12,236 nucleotides of DNA from Christensenella sp. UBA5394 (GCA_002409725.1 DHOI01000029.1:382-12617), one strand, 5' to 3'; shown: positions 1-6,831, counted from the stretch's first letter. Notes: generated from the sequence alone by a model not told the origin. Program-made: numbers and translations.

Positions 1-2
1 GC

Positions 3-851
3 ATTGCCCGGGGTGCGGCAGAGCGGCTAGGCTATGAGATGAGCTGGGAAACGGGCCGGCTGCTGGCTTCCTATTGCGAATCCGGCCGGGATGCGGTGAA
101 CCTGGTACAGTTGGCCGGGGGCGCGGCCTATGGCGAGGGCCGTCGCCGGCTCGAAGCTGGGGATGTGCGCTGGGTGGCGCAAATCAGCAATTGCCAGCTG
201 CGCACGCCTCCTAAGCTGCCCGAGAGGCCCCGCGCCGGCGTGGCCGTGGGCCTTGCGGTGACGGGGGGCGGCGTAGGCATGGCTGTGGAGATTGAATGCA
301 CCGTGGAGAATGCCCGTAGCATATCGAGCGGCACGCTGGATGTGGGCGGCGCTGTGGATTATGAAGAACTGGAGCTGCGGGGCCGCAAGCTGGGCCGCAA
401 GGGCACGGCTAAAACGTCGGCGGAAAACGTGCTGGGCGCGTTCCGCAAATGCTTCGGCTGGGATTATAAGCAATTCGATGTGCGCTTCAACATCCCGGGC
501 GGCCTGCCCATGGATGGCCCGAGCGCAGGCATCGCCCTGGCCGTGGCCTTGATGAGCGCTATCTCCGGCAAAGCGCCCATCGCCCATTTGGCGCTTACTG
601 GGGAGATCACCGTGCAGGGCGAGGTGCGCCCAGTGGGCGGCGTACGCGAAAAGATCGGCGCGGCCCTTTCCGCAGGAGCCAAAACGGTACTCATCCCCAA
701 GGCCAATTGGGAGGATAGCTACGCCCAGCTTGCAGGCGAGGTAACTGCGGTGACGGATATCGCAGAGGTGATGCGCGTGGCCTTTGATATCCCCTATGAG
801 GCCGTGCTGGAAACTGGCCTGCTGCCCTTCCTCTGTACCAGCGCAGGCTGA
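3..851 (+). CDS. Lon-family ATP-dependent protease (LonB type), C-terminal part; 5' end outside window
   Basis: The reading frame is open to the left edge (first full codon at 3), so the ATG at 39 is very probably internal and the AAA+ ATPase part lies upstream. What remains is the end of the AAA lid followed by a complete S16 Lon protease domain. Counting from the Met at 39, the nucleophile Ser162 lies in MDGPSAG (codon 522-524) and the general base Lys205 in GGVREKIGAA (codon 651-653), giving the Ser-Lys dyad of Lon proteases. The block GEITVQGEVRPVGGVREK is the hallmark S16 segment. Family knowledge: these enzymes unfold and degrade cytoplasmic proteins using ATP. The absence of a long N-terminal LAN domain cannot be checked here. 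LonB versus LonC assignment is inference from the style of the catalytic region. No convincing terminator follows; the promoter of the next gene starts 13 bases after the stop. Confidence 0.92.
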   Translation: MARGAAERLGYEMSWETGRLLASYCESGRDAVNLVQLAGGAAYGEGRRRLEAGDVRWVAQISNCQLRTPPKLPERPRAGVAVGLAVTGGGVGMAVEIECTVENARSISSGTLDVGGAVDYEELELRGRKLGRKGTAKTSAENVLGAFRKCFGWDYKQFDVRFNIPGGLPMDGPSAGIALAVALMSAISGKAPIAHLALTGEITVQGEVRPVGGVREKIGAALSAGAKTVLIPKANWEDSYAQLAGEVTAVTDIAEVMRVAFDIPYEAVLETGLLPFLCTSAG

Positions 852-863
852 GAAAAAGCCCTC

Positions 864-892
864 CTGTCAGGCACAGAAAAATATGGTATACT
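864..892 (+). promoter_or_regulatory. Extended -10 promoter for the DUF3810 gene, +1 predicted on the ATG
   Basis: CTGTCA (864-869, 4 of 6 matches to TTGACA) is followed by a 17-base spacer and TATACT (887-892), with the extended -10 element TG at 884-885. Counting -12 to -7 for the -10 box puts +1 at 899, which is the A of the annotated start codon. No Shine-Dalgarno sequence can be transcribed from such a start. This is a pattern match only. Confidence 0.55.
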
Positions 893-898
893 AGGGCC

Positions 899-2011
899 AT
901 GAAGCAAAAATTGGACAAGCATACATGGCCCTATCAATTTAGGCGGATGCCCTGGCTGCTGTTGATTCCCGTAGGACTTTGGATTCCCCGCCTTGCCGGG
1001 CGTTACCCGCTAGCTGCCGAGTGGTATGCAGGGCATATATATCCCACGATCAGCGGCATTTTAGGGGCCGTGAACGCCCTTTTTCCCTTTTCTTTGGCCG
1101 AGGTGGCGATTTATGCCGGTATCCTGGGTGCGGTCGGGGCGATTATCGTTTATCTTGTGCGTTGGCATAGGCGGCGTATCCCATTTGTGCGCCTGGTCAG
1201 TCTGCTTTTGACCCTCGCCATCATCGGCGGTGTGCTGCTCAACTCCTTTTATTTTATTTGGGGCTTCAACTATGCTCGGCCCACGCTTTATGAATTGCTC
1301 GATCTACCCGTGCAGGAGCGGCCCGTGGAGGAATTGCAGGCGCTTTGCCAGGCCCTCTGCACCGAGGCCGTGGCCCTGCGGAGTCAGGTAGCGGAGGATA
1401 CGAGTGGCGTTTACACCCTGCCCCATGGCTGGCGGGCCGCCTTTGCGGATATCCCCCAAGCCTACGAGGCACTGGGGCAAAAGCTACCGGTTTTTGCCCG
1501 AAGGGTGCGGCCCGCCAAGGGCCTGATGGCTTCGGTGGGCATGAGCTACGCTGGGCTGGCGGGTATTTACATCCCCTTTACGGCAGAGGCCAATGTAAAT
1601 GTACATCAATCGACGCTGCTGCTGCTCTCCAGCGCGGCCCATGAGAGTGCCCATTACCTCGGCGTGGCCAAGGAGGATGAGGCCAACTTCGTGGCTTACC
1701 TTGCCTGCATGGAATCTGATGACCCAGCCGTCGCCTATTCCGGCGTGATGCTGGCCCTGATCCATGCCACGAATAAGCTCGACCGCGCGGAGCCGGCGGC
1801 CTTTATGGCCGTGCGCAAAACCTACAGCGAAGGCATGGTACGGGATATCCTGGCCTATAATGCCTATTGGGAGAGCTACGAGGGAGCGGTGGAGGAAGCC
1901 GTAACCGAGATCAATGATACCTATCTCAAGCACAACCAGCAAGGGAGCGGTGTAAAAAGCTACGGCCTGATGGTCGACCTTCTGCTGGCCTGGTATTTTC
2001 AAGGGGTATAA
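899..2011 (+). CDS. DUF3810 domain protein, putative membrane-bound zinc metalloprotease
   Basis: The 370-residue protein has hydrophobic segments near residues 18-30, 66-88 and 98-120, then a long C-terminal domain. This domain carries a zinc-metalloprotease type HExxH motif (H248-E-S-A-H252) followed by an acidic EDEANF segment (E261) that could supply the third ligand. This layout and the segment SSAAHESAHYLGVAKEDEAN match the DUF3810 family, whose substrates are unknown. It is not possible to say from sequence whether it is catalytically active. The gene is followed after 14 bases by corA, so co-transcription is likely. The ATG at 899 has no usable ribosome binding site: the only purine run (AGGG, 893-896) is two bases away, and a promoter appears to start transcription at the ATG itself. 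An alternative ATG at 947 (Met17) also lacks a properly spaced site. Confidence 0.85.
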   Translation: MKQKLDKHTWPYQFRRMPWLLLIPVGLWIPRLAGRYPLAAEWYAGHIYPTISGILGAVNALFPFSLAEVAIYAGILGAVGAIIVYLVRWHRRRIPFVRLVSLLLTLAIIGGVLLNSFYFIWGFNYARPTLYELLDLPVQERPVEELQALCQALCTEAVALRSQVAEDTSGVYTLPHGWRAAFADIPQAYEALGQKLPVFARRVRPAKGLMASVGMSYAGLAGIYIPFTAEANVNVHQSTLLLLSSAAHESAHYLGVAKEDEANFVAYLACMESDDPAVAYSGVMLALIHATNKLDRAEPAAFMAVRKTYSEGMVRDILAYNAYWESYEGAVEEAVTEINDTYLKHNQQGSGVKSYGLMVDLLLAWYFQGV

Positions 2012-2025
2012 ATGGGGGTGCGCAT

Positions 2026-2943
2026 ATGCTGTATGAAATAAGCGATGGGAAAGCGGCCGCACGCGATCTTGCAGAGGTCAAGCCGGCGGGGGAGGGGACT
2101 TACCTCGGCTTTTTCCAGGCCGAAGAAGCACACGCTGCGCTTGAAAAATTCGGCTATGGAGCACACGCCTTTACGTCAGCCGATCAGATCGGCCACATGA
2201 TGCTTGAGAACCGCGAGGGCTATGATGTCATGCGCGTGCACATCCCGCATCGTAAGATCATCCCCACCCACGATACGGCGTTGGTCTACCAGAATAAAAG
2301 CTCGATCTTCTTCATCTGCGACGAGGTGGAGCTTTTGCATAAGCTACGGCATATTTTGATCGAGATAGAAGGCTCGCATCTGGCCTATGATCGTGTGTTG
2401 TATACTTTTTTTGAAAAGCTCACGGTGTTTGACGTGGGGTTTTTTGATGAGCTGGAGCAGGAGATCTCCGAGATGGAGGATGCGCTGATCGAATCGCAAA
2501 AGCGCAATTTTGTTCGGGAGATCATCGCCCTGCGCAAGCGGCTTACGCCTCTTAAGCGCCATTACGAGCAGCTTTTAAACCTGCTCGATGAATTGGAGGA
2601 AAACGAGAACGGTCTTTTGAATGACGGCGGCCTGCGCTATTTCCGCATCTTCTCCAGCAAGGCGGAGCGACACTATCATAGCATCCTCAACCTTAGGGAT
2701 TATGTAACGCAGGTGCGGGAGGCCTACCAATCCGAGGTGGATATCGACCTTAACAACATCATGAAGGTCTTTACCGTAATTACAGCCATCTTCCTGCCCC
2801 TGAGCCTGATCGTGGGCTGGTACGGTATGAACCTGCAAATGCCCGAGTTTGCATGGCCCTATGCCTACCCCATGGTGATCGCCCTCTCTATTGCGGTGGT
2901 GGTTCTCTGCATTGCCTACTTTAAAAAGAAAAAGTGGTTTTAA
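2026..2943 (+). CDS. corA: CorA family Mg2+/divalent cation transporter
   Basis: This 305-residue protein has the classic CorA plan: a soluble, charged, coiled-coil-rich N-terminal part (heptad-like helices around residues 135-240), then two C-terminal membrane helices (about 248-266 and 282-298). The signature YGMN sits at the end of the first (G267-M268-N269), followed by the acidic loop QMPEF. CorA proteins form homopentameric channels for Mg2+, Co2+ or Ni2+ in the cytoplasmic membrane. The lysine-rich end (KKKKWF) lies in the cytoplasm by positive-inside logic. The start is supported by GGGGGTG at 2014-2020, five bases before the ATG. The gene follows the DUF3810 gene closely with no terminator between them. 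The last codons and the stop also form the stem and T-tract of a terminator for the convergent wall operon. Confidence 0.95.
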   Translation: MLYEISDGKAAARDLAEVKPAGEGTYLGFFQAEEAHAALEKFGYGAHAFTSADQIGHMMLENREGYDVMRVHIPHRKIIPTHDTALVYQNKSSIFFICDEVELLHKLRHILIEIEGSHLAYDRVLYTFFEKLTVFDVGFFDELEQEISEMEDALIESQKRNFVREIIALRKRLTPLKRHYEQLLNLLDELEENENGLLNDGGLRYFRIFSSKAERHYHSILNLRDYVTQVREAYQSEVDIDLNNIMKVFTVITAIFLPLSLIVGWYGMNLQMPEFAWPYAYPMVIALSIAVVVLCIAYFKKKKWF

Positions 2944-2961
2944 CGCGCGTCAAAACCACTT
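2923..2961 (-). terminator. Intrinsic terminator of the FHA-SEDS-PBP operon, embedded in the corA 3' end
   Basis: A perfect 10-base-pair inverted repeat AAGTGGTTTT (2932-2941) / AAAACCACTT (2952-2961) encloses a loop containing the palindrome ACGCGCGT. Read on the minus strand, the stem is followed by TTTTTCTTTTT, a strong U-tract, eight bases after the PBP stop codon. On the plus strand only a weak TTTCTT follows, so termination of corA here would be less efficient. The left arm and tract are corA codons. Confidence 0.88.
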
Positions 2962-2968
2962 AACTTTC

Positions 2969-4513
2969 TTAATACCCCAAACTAATAGCCTTGCTTAGCA
3001 GCTTCCCGGCGAGGGGGGCCGCCTTGCTGCCGCCGCCGCCCGCCTGCTCTAAAATAACGCAAACGGCTAGGGGGTGTTCGTCGTCCTGCACGAAGCCCGT
3101 GAACCAGGCGTGGGTGTTGACGGTTTTATTCGAAGATATCTCCGCCGTACCGGTTTTGCCGCCCACGGCATAGCCCTTCACGGCGGCGCTGGTGCCGGTG
3201 CCGCTTTTTATGGTGCCCAGCATAGCCTGCTGCACGATTTCCGCCTCCGCTGCGGAAAGGATGGTCTTATACGTTTTGCTGGATTGTGTGAAGCGGACGT
3301 AGTTGTTTTTGGTCACTACCTTGGAGAGTAAGCGCGGCTGCATCATCACCCCGTCGTTGGCCACAGCCGCGGTGAGCATACACATCTGCATGGGGGTCAT
3401 CAGATCCTTATATTGGCCCACGCCGCTCCAGGCAAGGTTCAGCTGGGTATCGGGCTTGGCATAGCTGCTGGTGTAGAGCAAAAGATCATCAAAGAGGAAC
3501 TCGTCGCCGATGCAGAGCTCCCGGGCCGTTTGCGCCATCTTGGCCGCGCCAACCTCCAGCGCCAGCTGCGCGAAAACATGGTTGCAGGATTTTGCGTAAG
3601 CCTCAAAAAGGGTGATTTCACCGTGGTATTGGCTCTGGTAATCCCGAACGATGCTGTATTTCTGCACGGTGTCCGGCTCCGCGCCGGTATCTTCAGCGCC
3701 CTCCTTTTCCCGGTCGTAGGATTGGGTGGTGCTTTGGGTAAAATCGGAATCGTCCACAGCTACATCCGGCAGATATTTGCCGGTTTCCCTATCAAATACC
3801 AGCGCGCCGTCGCAATCAAAGGTGCGCTCGGTTACGCCCGGCAGGTAGCGCAATGCGGCTATAAGGGTCACGGTTTTAAAGGTGGAGCCGGGCGTATACT
3901 TACCCATGGTGACCCGGTCAACCATGGCGCTGGCGGCCAGCTCCTTCCGGCCCTCAATGTAATCTTCCATATAGTTGGGATCAAAGGTAGGCTGGCTCAC
4001 GGAGCAGAGGATCTCGCCGGTTTTATAATTGAGCAGCACGACAGAGCCCCAATAATCATTCATTAGGTCATAGGCGTAATCGCATAGCTTCGCGTCGATG
4101 GTGAGCATCACGGAGGAACCCATCCGTACGCCCGAGCTCAGCGTTTCCACAAAGCGGTCTGCAACATCCTGATCAAAGCCCAAGAGGTATTTTGCAAACA
4201 TGCTCTCTGCGCCCACGGTCTGGCCGTAGCTATCGCCCACCACGTGGCAGATGGCCCGGCGGCGGGCCTTATCCGTGGAATAGAAACGCTCGCCCGAGTC
4301 TGCCGTATAGGCCAGCAGCTCGCCGTTGCGGTCGGCAATACGGCCTGCCTGTACGTTGCTTTTCTGTGCCTGCACGCGGCTGTTGTAAGGGCTGGTGAAC
4401 CAGCGCGTACCATAGGCCCCCACGATATAGACGAGATACACGCACAGCACCAAGAACATGGCGCAAAAGAGGGCCAGCATGGCCTTAATATATTTGCGGG
4501 TGTTACTCTGCAT
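2969..4513 (-). CDS. Class B penicillin-binding protein (FtsI/PbpA-like transpeptidase)
   Basis: The 514-residue protein has a short cytoplasmic N-terminus and one membrane anchor (about residues 11-33), so the rest is outside the cell. The beta-lactam-binding transpeptidase motifs are all present: SxxK as S210-T-F-K213, SxN as S309-C-N311 and KTG as K453-T-G455 (in GGKTGTAE). No PASTA domain is present, and the length resembles mycobacterial PbpA rather than SpoVD. The enzyme should cross-link peptidoglycan made by the SEDS protein encoded just upstream. Its ATG overlaps the end of that gene by 11 bases, and an AAAGGAG site lies within the upstream gene at good spacing. One oddity is the stretch of about 60 residues between SxxK and SxN (residues 235-296), which is rich in Asp, Glu, Ser and Thr and makes the SxxK-SxN gap about 99 residues. 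Confidence 0.93.
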   Translation of the reverse strand: MQSNTRKYIKAMLALFCAMFLVLCVYLVYIVGAYGTRWFTSPYNSRVQAQKSNVQAGRIADRNGELLAYTADSGERFYSTDKARRRAICHVVGDSYGQTVGAESMFAKYLLGFDQDVADRFVETLSSGVRMGSSVMLTIDAKLCDYAYDLMNDYWGSVVLLNYKTGEILCSVSQPTFDPNYMEDYIEGRKELAASAMVDRVTMGKYTPGSTFKTVTLIAALRYLPGVTERTFDCDGALVFDRETGKYLPDVAVDDSDFTQSTTQSYDREKEGAEDTGAEPDTVQKYSIVRDYQSQYHGEITLFEAYAKSCNHVFAQLALEVGAAKMAQTARELCIGDEFLFDDLLLYTSSYAKPDTQLNLAWSGVGQYKDLMTPMQMCMLTAAVANDGVMMQPRLLSKVVTKNNYVRFTQSSKTYKTILSAAEAEIVQQAMLGTIKSGTGTSAAVKGYAVGGKTGTAEISSNKTVNTHAWFTGFVQDDEHPLAVCVILEQAGGGGSKAAPLAGKLLSKAISLGY

Positions 4514-5792
4514 GGTCCTCTCCTTTCGAAAGATTCGCCAACCGGTCCTGCTCCATGGCCTGATCCATGGCGTCCTCCAGCATATCGCCGTTGCGCATGG
4601 CGATGCCCTCGAGGATGCCCAGAAGCATCATGGAGGCGATGAGGGAGCTGCCGCCGTGGCTCACAAAGGGCATGGTGATGCCCGTGAGGGGGATCAGCTT
4701 GATGACACCGCCAATGATGATAAAGCTTTGCAAGGTAATGAGCACCGTACATCCAAAGGCGACCAGCATTAAGTAGCGGTCTCGCGCGTAGAGGGCCACT
4801 AGCGCCCCGCGGATGATGAACATCAGGTACAGCGTGATCACGGCAATGCCAAAGATCAGGCCGAACTCCTCGCAGATCACGGCGAAGATATAATCCGTAT
4901 TGTAGGCGGGGATGGATTTGGGCAGGCCCTGTGTAAGCCCCAGGCCCCAGGCCCCGCCCGAGGCGATGGCCATCAGGCCCTGGGCGATTTGGTAGCCGCT
5001 GGTTTCATAGGTGGCCCAGGGGTTTTTCCAAATGGCCACCCTGGCCCGCACGTGGTCAAAAATATAATAGCTGGCCACGGCCCCGCAGCACCCGGCCCCG
5101 AGACCAATGAGCGTGGTGCGCACATCGCCAGTGGCGGTATAGAAGATGATGAGGTAGGTACCGGCTACGAGCAGCGCCGCGCCAAGATCACGCTCCATCA
5201 CCAGCAAGCCGCAGACCAATATAGCGAAGATGGCAGAGGGCAGCCAATCCCGCCAGCCGCTTTGCTCGGTGAGATAATTGGCGGCGATGAACACCAGCGC
5301 CACCTTTACGAATTCCGACGGCTGAAAGGAAAAGCCGGCGATGGTGATCCAGTTCTTCGCGCCGCCCTGCTCCTTGCCCACGATCAGCAGCACGCCAAGC
5401 AAGGCCAAGCTGGCGACAATCATCGCCCAGTTGAGTTTGCGAAAGACGGCGGGCTTGTGCATCAGCCCCACGCAAACGAACATCGCCACCATGCCCACGC
5501 CATAGAGCAAAAGCTGACGAAAGGCTGTTTCCGGCGAGAGGCGGTATTGCACGATCATGCCGATGGCCGCGAGCAAATTGGCGATCACCAAAAGGAATCT
5601 ATCCGCATAGCGGGAGATCCAGAGCAAACAAACATACTGAAAAAACAGCAGCGCGATCAAGGCAAGGGCAAAGGCCAGCGCCCAAACATCGAATTTTCCA
5701 TCCCGTAGGGAGAGCAGGGCAAAGGCCGCCAGCTCGAAGAGCATCACGATGAAAAGCAGCCCCAGCGCGCTCATATGCCGCACTCTGTTCAT
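4503..5792 (-). CDS. SEDS family peptidoglycan glycosyltransferase (RodA/FtsW/SpoVE)
   Basis: This 429-residue polytopic protein carries the SEDS signatures: GGAKNWI and FQPSEFVK (residues 143-163), RVAIWKNPW (251-259), SGYQIAQGL (265-273), the NTDYIFAVICEE block (298-309) with the likely catalytic Asp300, and TGITMPFVSHGGSS (370-383). SEDS proteins polymerise lipid II into glycan strands in the membrane and work with a class B PBP, here encoded directly downstream. The start codon overlaps the FHA stop as ATGA, and GGGAGG lies about eight bases upstream. The C-terminal tail (about residue 395 onward) is hydrophilic and acidic, probably cytoplasmic. Whether it serves elongation (RodA), division (FtsW) or sporulation (SpoVE) cannot be settled from sequence. 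Pairing with a PbpA-like PBP and an FHA gene favours a RodA-like role by analogy with actinobacteria. Confidence 0.94.
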   Translation of the reverse strand: MNRVRHMSALGLLFIVMLFELAAFALLSLRDGKFDVWALAFALALIALLFFQYVCLLWISRYADRFLLVIANLLAAIGMIVQYRLSPETAFRQLLLYGVGMVAMFVCVGLMHKPAVFRKLNWAMIVASLALLGVLLIVGKEQGGAKNWITIAGFSFQPSEFVKVALVFIAANYLTEQSGWRDWLPSAIFAILVCGLLVMERDLGAALLVAGTYLIIFYTATGDVRTTLIGLGAGCCGAVASYYIFDHVRARVAIWKNPWATYETSGYQIAQGLMAIASGGAWGLGLTQGLPKSIPAYNTDYIFAVICEEFGLIFGIAVITLYLMFIIRGALVALYARDRYLMLVAFGCTVLITLQSFIIIGGVIKLIPLTGITMPFVSHGGSSLIASMMLLGILEGIAMRNGDMLEDAMDQAMEQDRLANLSKGEDHAE

Positions 5793-6253
5793 GCCTTTTC
5801 CTCCCAGGGGGTACGCTTGAGCTTATAGTGAAATTCCACTTGGCCCAGCCTCACCAAATCGCCTTCGTGCAAAAGGGCCGTGCGCTTTTGGGGCCGCTGG
5901 CCGTTGATCCAGATTTTCGCCCGGCCCCGAGCCCGGATATAGCCCTCGCCGCCCTTTTCAAAGAGCAGGGCGTGGCGGCGGCACACGCTGCGGTCATCAA
6001 TGTAGATATCGCAGCGGGGGCTGCGGCCGATGAGGTTGGAGCGCACCAAAACATACCCACCTTCCTGGGTATCGTAAGGGGGCAGGAATTCAATGTGCCG
6101 CGCATAGCCATCCTTCAGCCAGCGCAGGGCGCGGTGTAGCTCCTGGTATTCGCTGATGGAGTGGTAGATGATGCGGGCCAGGATATAGATCATGATCCCC
6201 ACGAACACATAGCGCATCACCAGCGTCGCCAGGGAATAGGCATTGGCCGCCAT
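5789..6253 (-). CDS. Membrane-anchored FHA domain protein
   Basis: The 154-residue protein has one N-terminal membrane helix (about residues 8-31), a basic linker, and an FHA domain from about residue 66 to 147. Conserved FHA positions are visible: G76-R77, S89, R93-H94 and N117-G118, so phosphothreonine binding should be possible. The arrangement predicts a cytoplasmic reader tethered to the membrane. The gene is the first of a three-gene operon and overlaps the SEDS gene as ATGA. AGGAGGG precedes the ATG by five to six bases. In actinobacteria FHA proteins next to rodA-pbpA are controlled by PknA/PknB and PstP; no kinase or phosphatase is encoded in this window, so the partner is unknown. 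It could alternatively act as a scaffold independent of phosphorylation. Confidence 0.9.
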   Translation of the reverse strand: MAANAYSLATLVMRYVFVGIMIYILARIIYHSISEYQELHRALRWLKDGYARHIEFLPPYDTQEGGYVLVRSNLIGRSPRCDIYIDDRSVCRRHALLFEKGGEGYIRARGRAKIWINGQRPQKRTALLHEGDLVRLGQVEFHYKLKRTPWEEKA

Positions 6254-6282
6254 GGCACCCTCCTAGTATTATCCTACTGTAG

Positions 6283-6291
6283 ATTATACCA
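6283..6291 (-). promoter_or_regulatory. Extended -10 promoter of the FHA-SEDS-PBP operon
   Basis: On the minus strand the sequence TGG followed by TATAAT (6288 to 6283) is a consensus extended -10 element. The predicted +1 is near 6276, giving a leader of about 23 bases that contains AGGAGGG. No good -35 hexamer is seen at 16-18 bases, which is tolerated by extended -10 promoters. The first transcribed bases are TAGGATA, a heptamer that recurs in the palindrome at 6372-6390. Confidence 0.6.
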
Positions 6292-6371
6292 TATCCGGCG
6301 GCGCGAACTATGTCCGGTTTTTGAATAATAAAACAATGGGGAAACGGCTTCCTGCGCATTACTTTCTATGA

Positions 6372-6390
6372 TATCCTATGTGGTAGGATA
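6372..6390. promoter_or_regulatory. Operator-like palindrome TATCCTA-N5-TAGGATA
   Basis: Perfect 7-base arms are separated by TGTGG. The element lies about 60 bases upstream of the small membrane protein gene and overlaps or directly follows a possible -10 (TATGAT, 6367-6372). It has no T-tract, so a terminator is unlikely. It is a candidate repressor site for the small gene. Confidence 0.35.
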
Positions 6391-6448
6391 ACGCTGCTCC
6401 CTTCTTCCTGCCTTTTGTGCAATCTGTGTAGCAAAGAAAGGACATGAA

Positions 6449-6604
6449 ATGAAAACAGATTTGATCGTTATTATTATCATGAGTGTGCTGTTGATCGCCT
6501 TATCGCTCCTGGCAATTAACGGAATCGTTTTACCCAGCATATCCGCCGTATTATCCGGAGCCATCGTTGGAATCGGTATAAGGCTATTGCGTGCCAAAAA
6601 ATGA
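6449..6604 (+). CDS. Small two-helix membrane protein (51 residues), unknown function
   Basis: An intact frame of 51 codons begins ATG AAA ACA GAT and ends with two lysine codons before TGA. The ATG is preceded by AAAGGA (6437-6442) at six bases, an ideal ribosome binding site; another ATG at 6444 opens only two codons. The protein is almost entirely hydrophobic, with helices at about residues 5-23 and 26-44 separated by Asn-Gly, and a basic tail (R45, R48, K50, K51), predicting a hairpin with both ends in the cytoplasm. Only 26 of 51 codons end in G or C, far fewer than in the neighbouring genes, which may reflect recent acquisition or low expression. I do not recognise the family. Possible roles include a small membrane regulator or a toxin-like peptide, but nothing in the sequence favours one. 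Confidence 0.62.
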   Translation: MKTDLIVIIIMSVLLIALSLLAINGIVLPSISAVLSGAIVGIGIRLLRAKK

Positions 6605-6831
6605 GCATCGTTTTAAAACAGCGGGGCTTGGTATTCAGGAACTAGAACCGCCCACAGCACCGATGATGAAGGTGACGGGGTAGAGGGGGACCATATAGTT
6701 CCCTCTCGGCTAAGCCTATGGATGAATGGATAGTGTACAGGCTGGCCGGAGAACATTTACGCCGCCTTGCAGGGCGGAATAAACAAGAATAAGGCAAAAG
6801 GGTGAACATATGGCTGTTGGGGCAAGATGCC
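6605..6831. other. Unassigned intergenic stretch with one strong hairpin
   Basis: About 230 bases between the small membrane gene and the Rrf2 promoter contain no supported gene. A stem of nine pairs with one bulged G forms from AGAGGGGGAC (6682-6691) and GTTCCCTCT (6698-6706) around a six-base loop; neither strand has a following T-tract. A second short GC hairpin is CCGCC (6762-6766) with GGCGG (6773-6777). No tRNA, known riboswitch core or mobile element was recognised. It may hold a degraded gene or a small RNA. Confidence 0.3.

Larger units (their letters stand above)
6269..6391. repeat. 9-bp inverted repeats (TTATCCTAC / GTAGGATAA) flanking the divergent intergenic region
   Basis: TTATCCTAC (6269-6277) and its exact reverse complement GTAGGATAA (6383-6391) bracket about 105 bases. 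The right copy is part of a local palindrome with TATCCTA at 6372-6378. The left copy lies on the predicted start of the FHA operon transcript. Two sites of this length can arise by chance; a shared regulator binding to both is possible but unproven. Confidence 0.35.

Noticed and set aside
3413..4066. Plus-strand frame (217 codons) opposite the PBP gene
   Set aside because: It lies antisense to all PBP catalytic motifs and shows no domain or start signal.
4989..5708. Plus-strand frame (239 codons) opposite the SEDS gene
   Set aside because: The composition is low-complexity (Gly, His, Asp, Gln) and typical of the reverse strand of a membrane-protein gene; no ribosome binding site was seen.
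6269..6391. Miniature transposable element bounded by the 9-bp inverted repeats
   Set aside because: The repeats do not extend beyond nine bases, no target-site duplication is visible, and the interval contains the FHA promoter.
6376..6597. Minus-strand frame of 73 codons in the intergenic region
   Set aside because: It is the antisense of the small membrane protein, which has a better ribosome binding site and a coherent two-helix topology.
6762..6777. Short GC hairpin as a terminator upstream of rrf2
   Set aside because: The stem is only five pairs and the sequence after it is A-rich, not T-rich.
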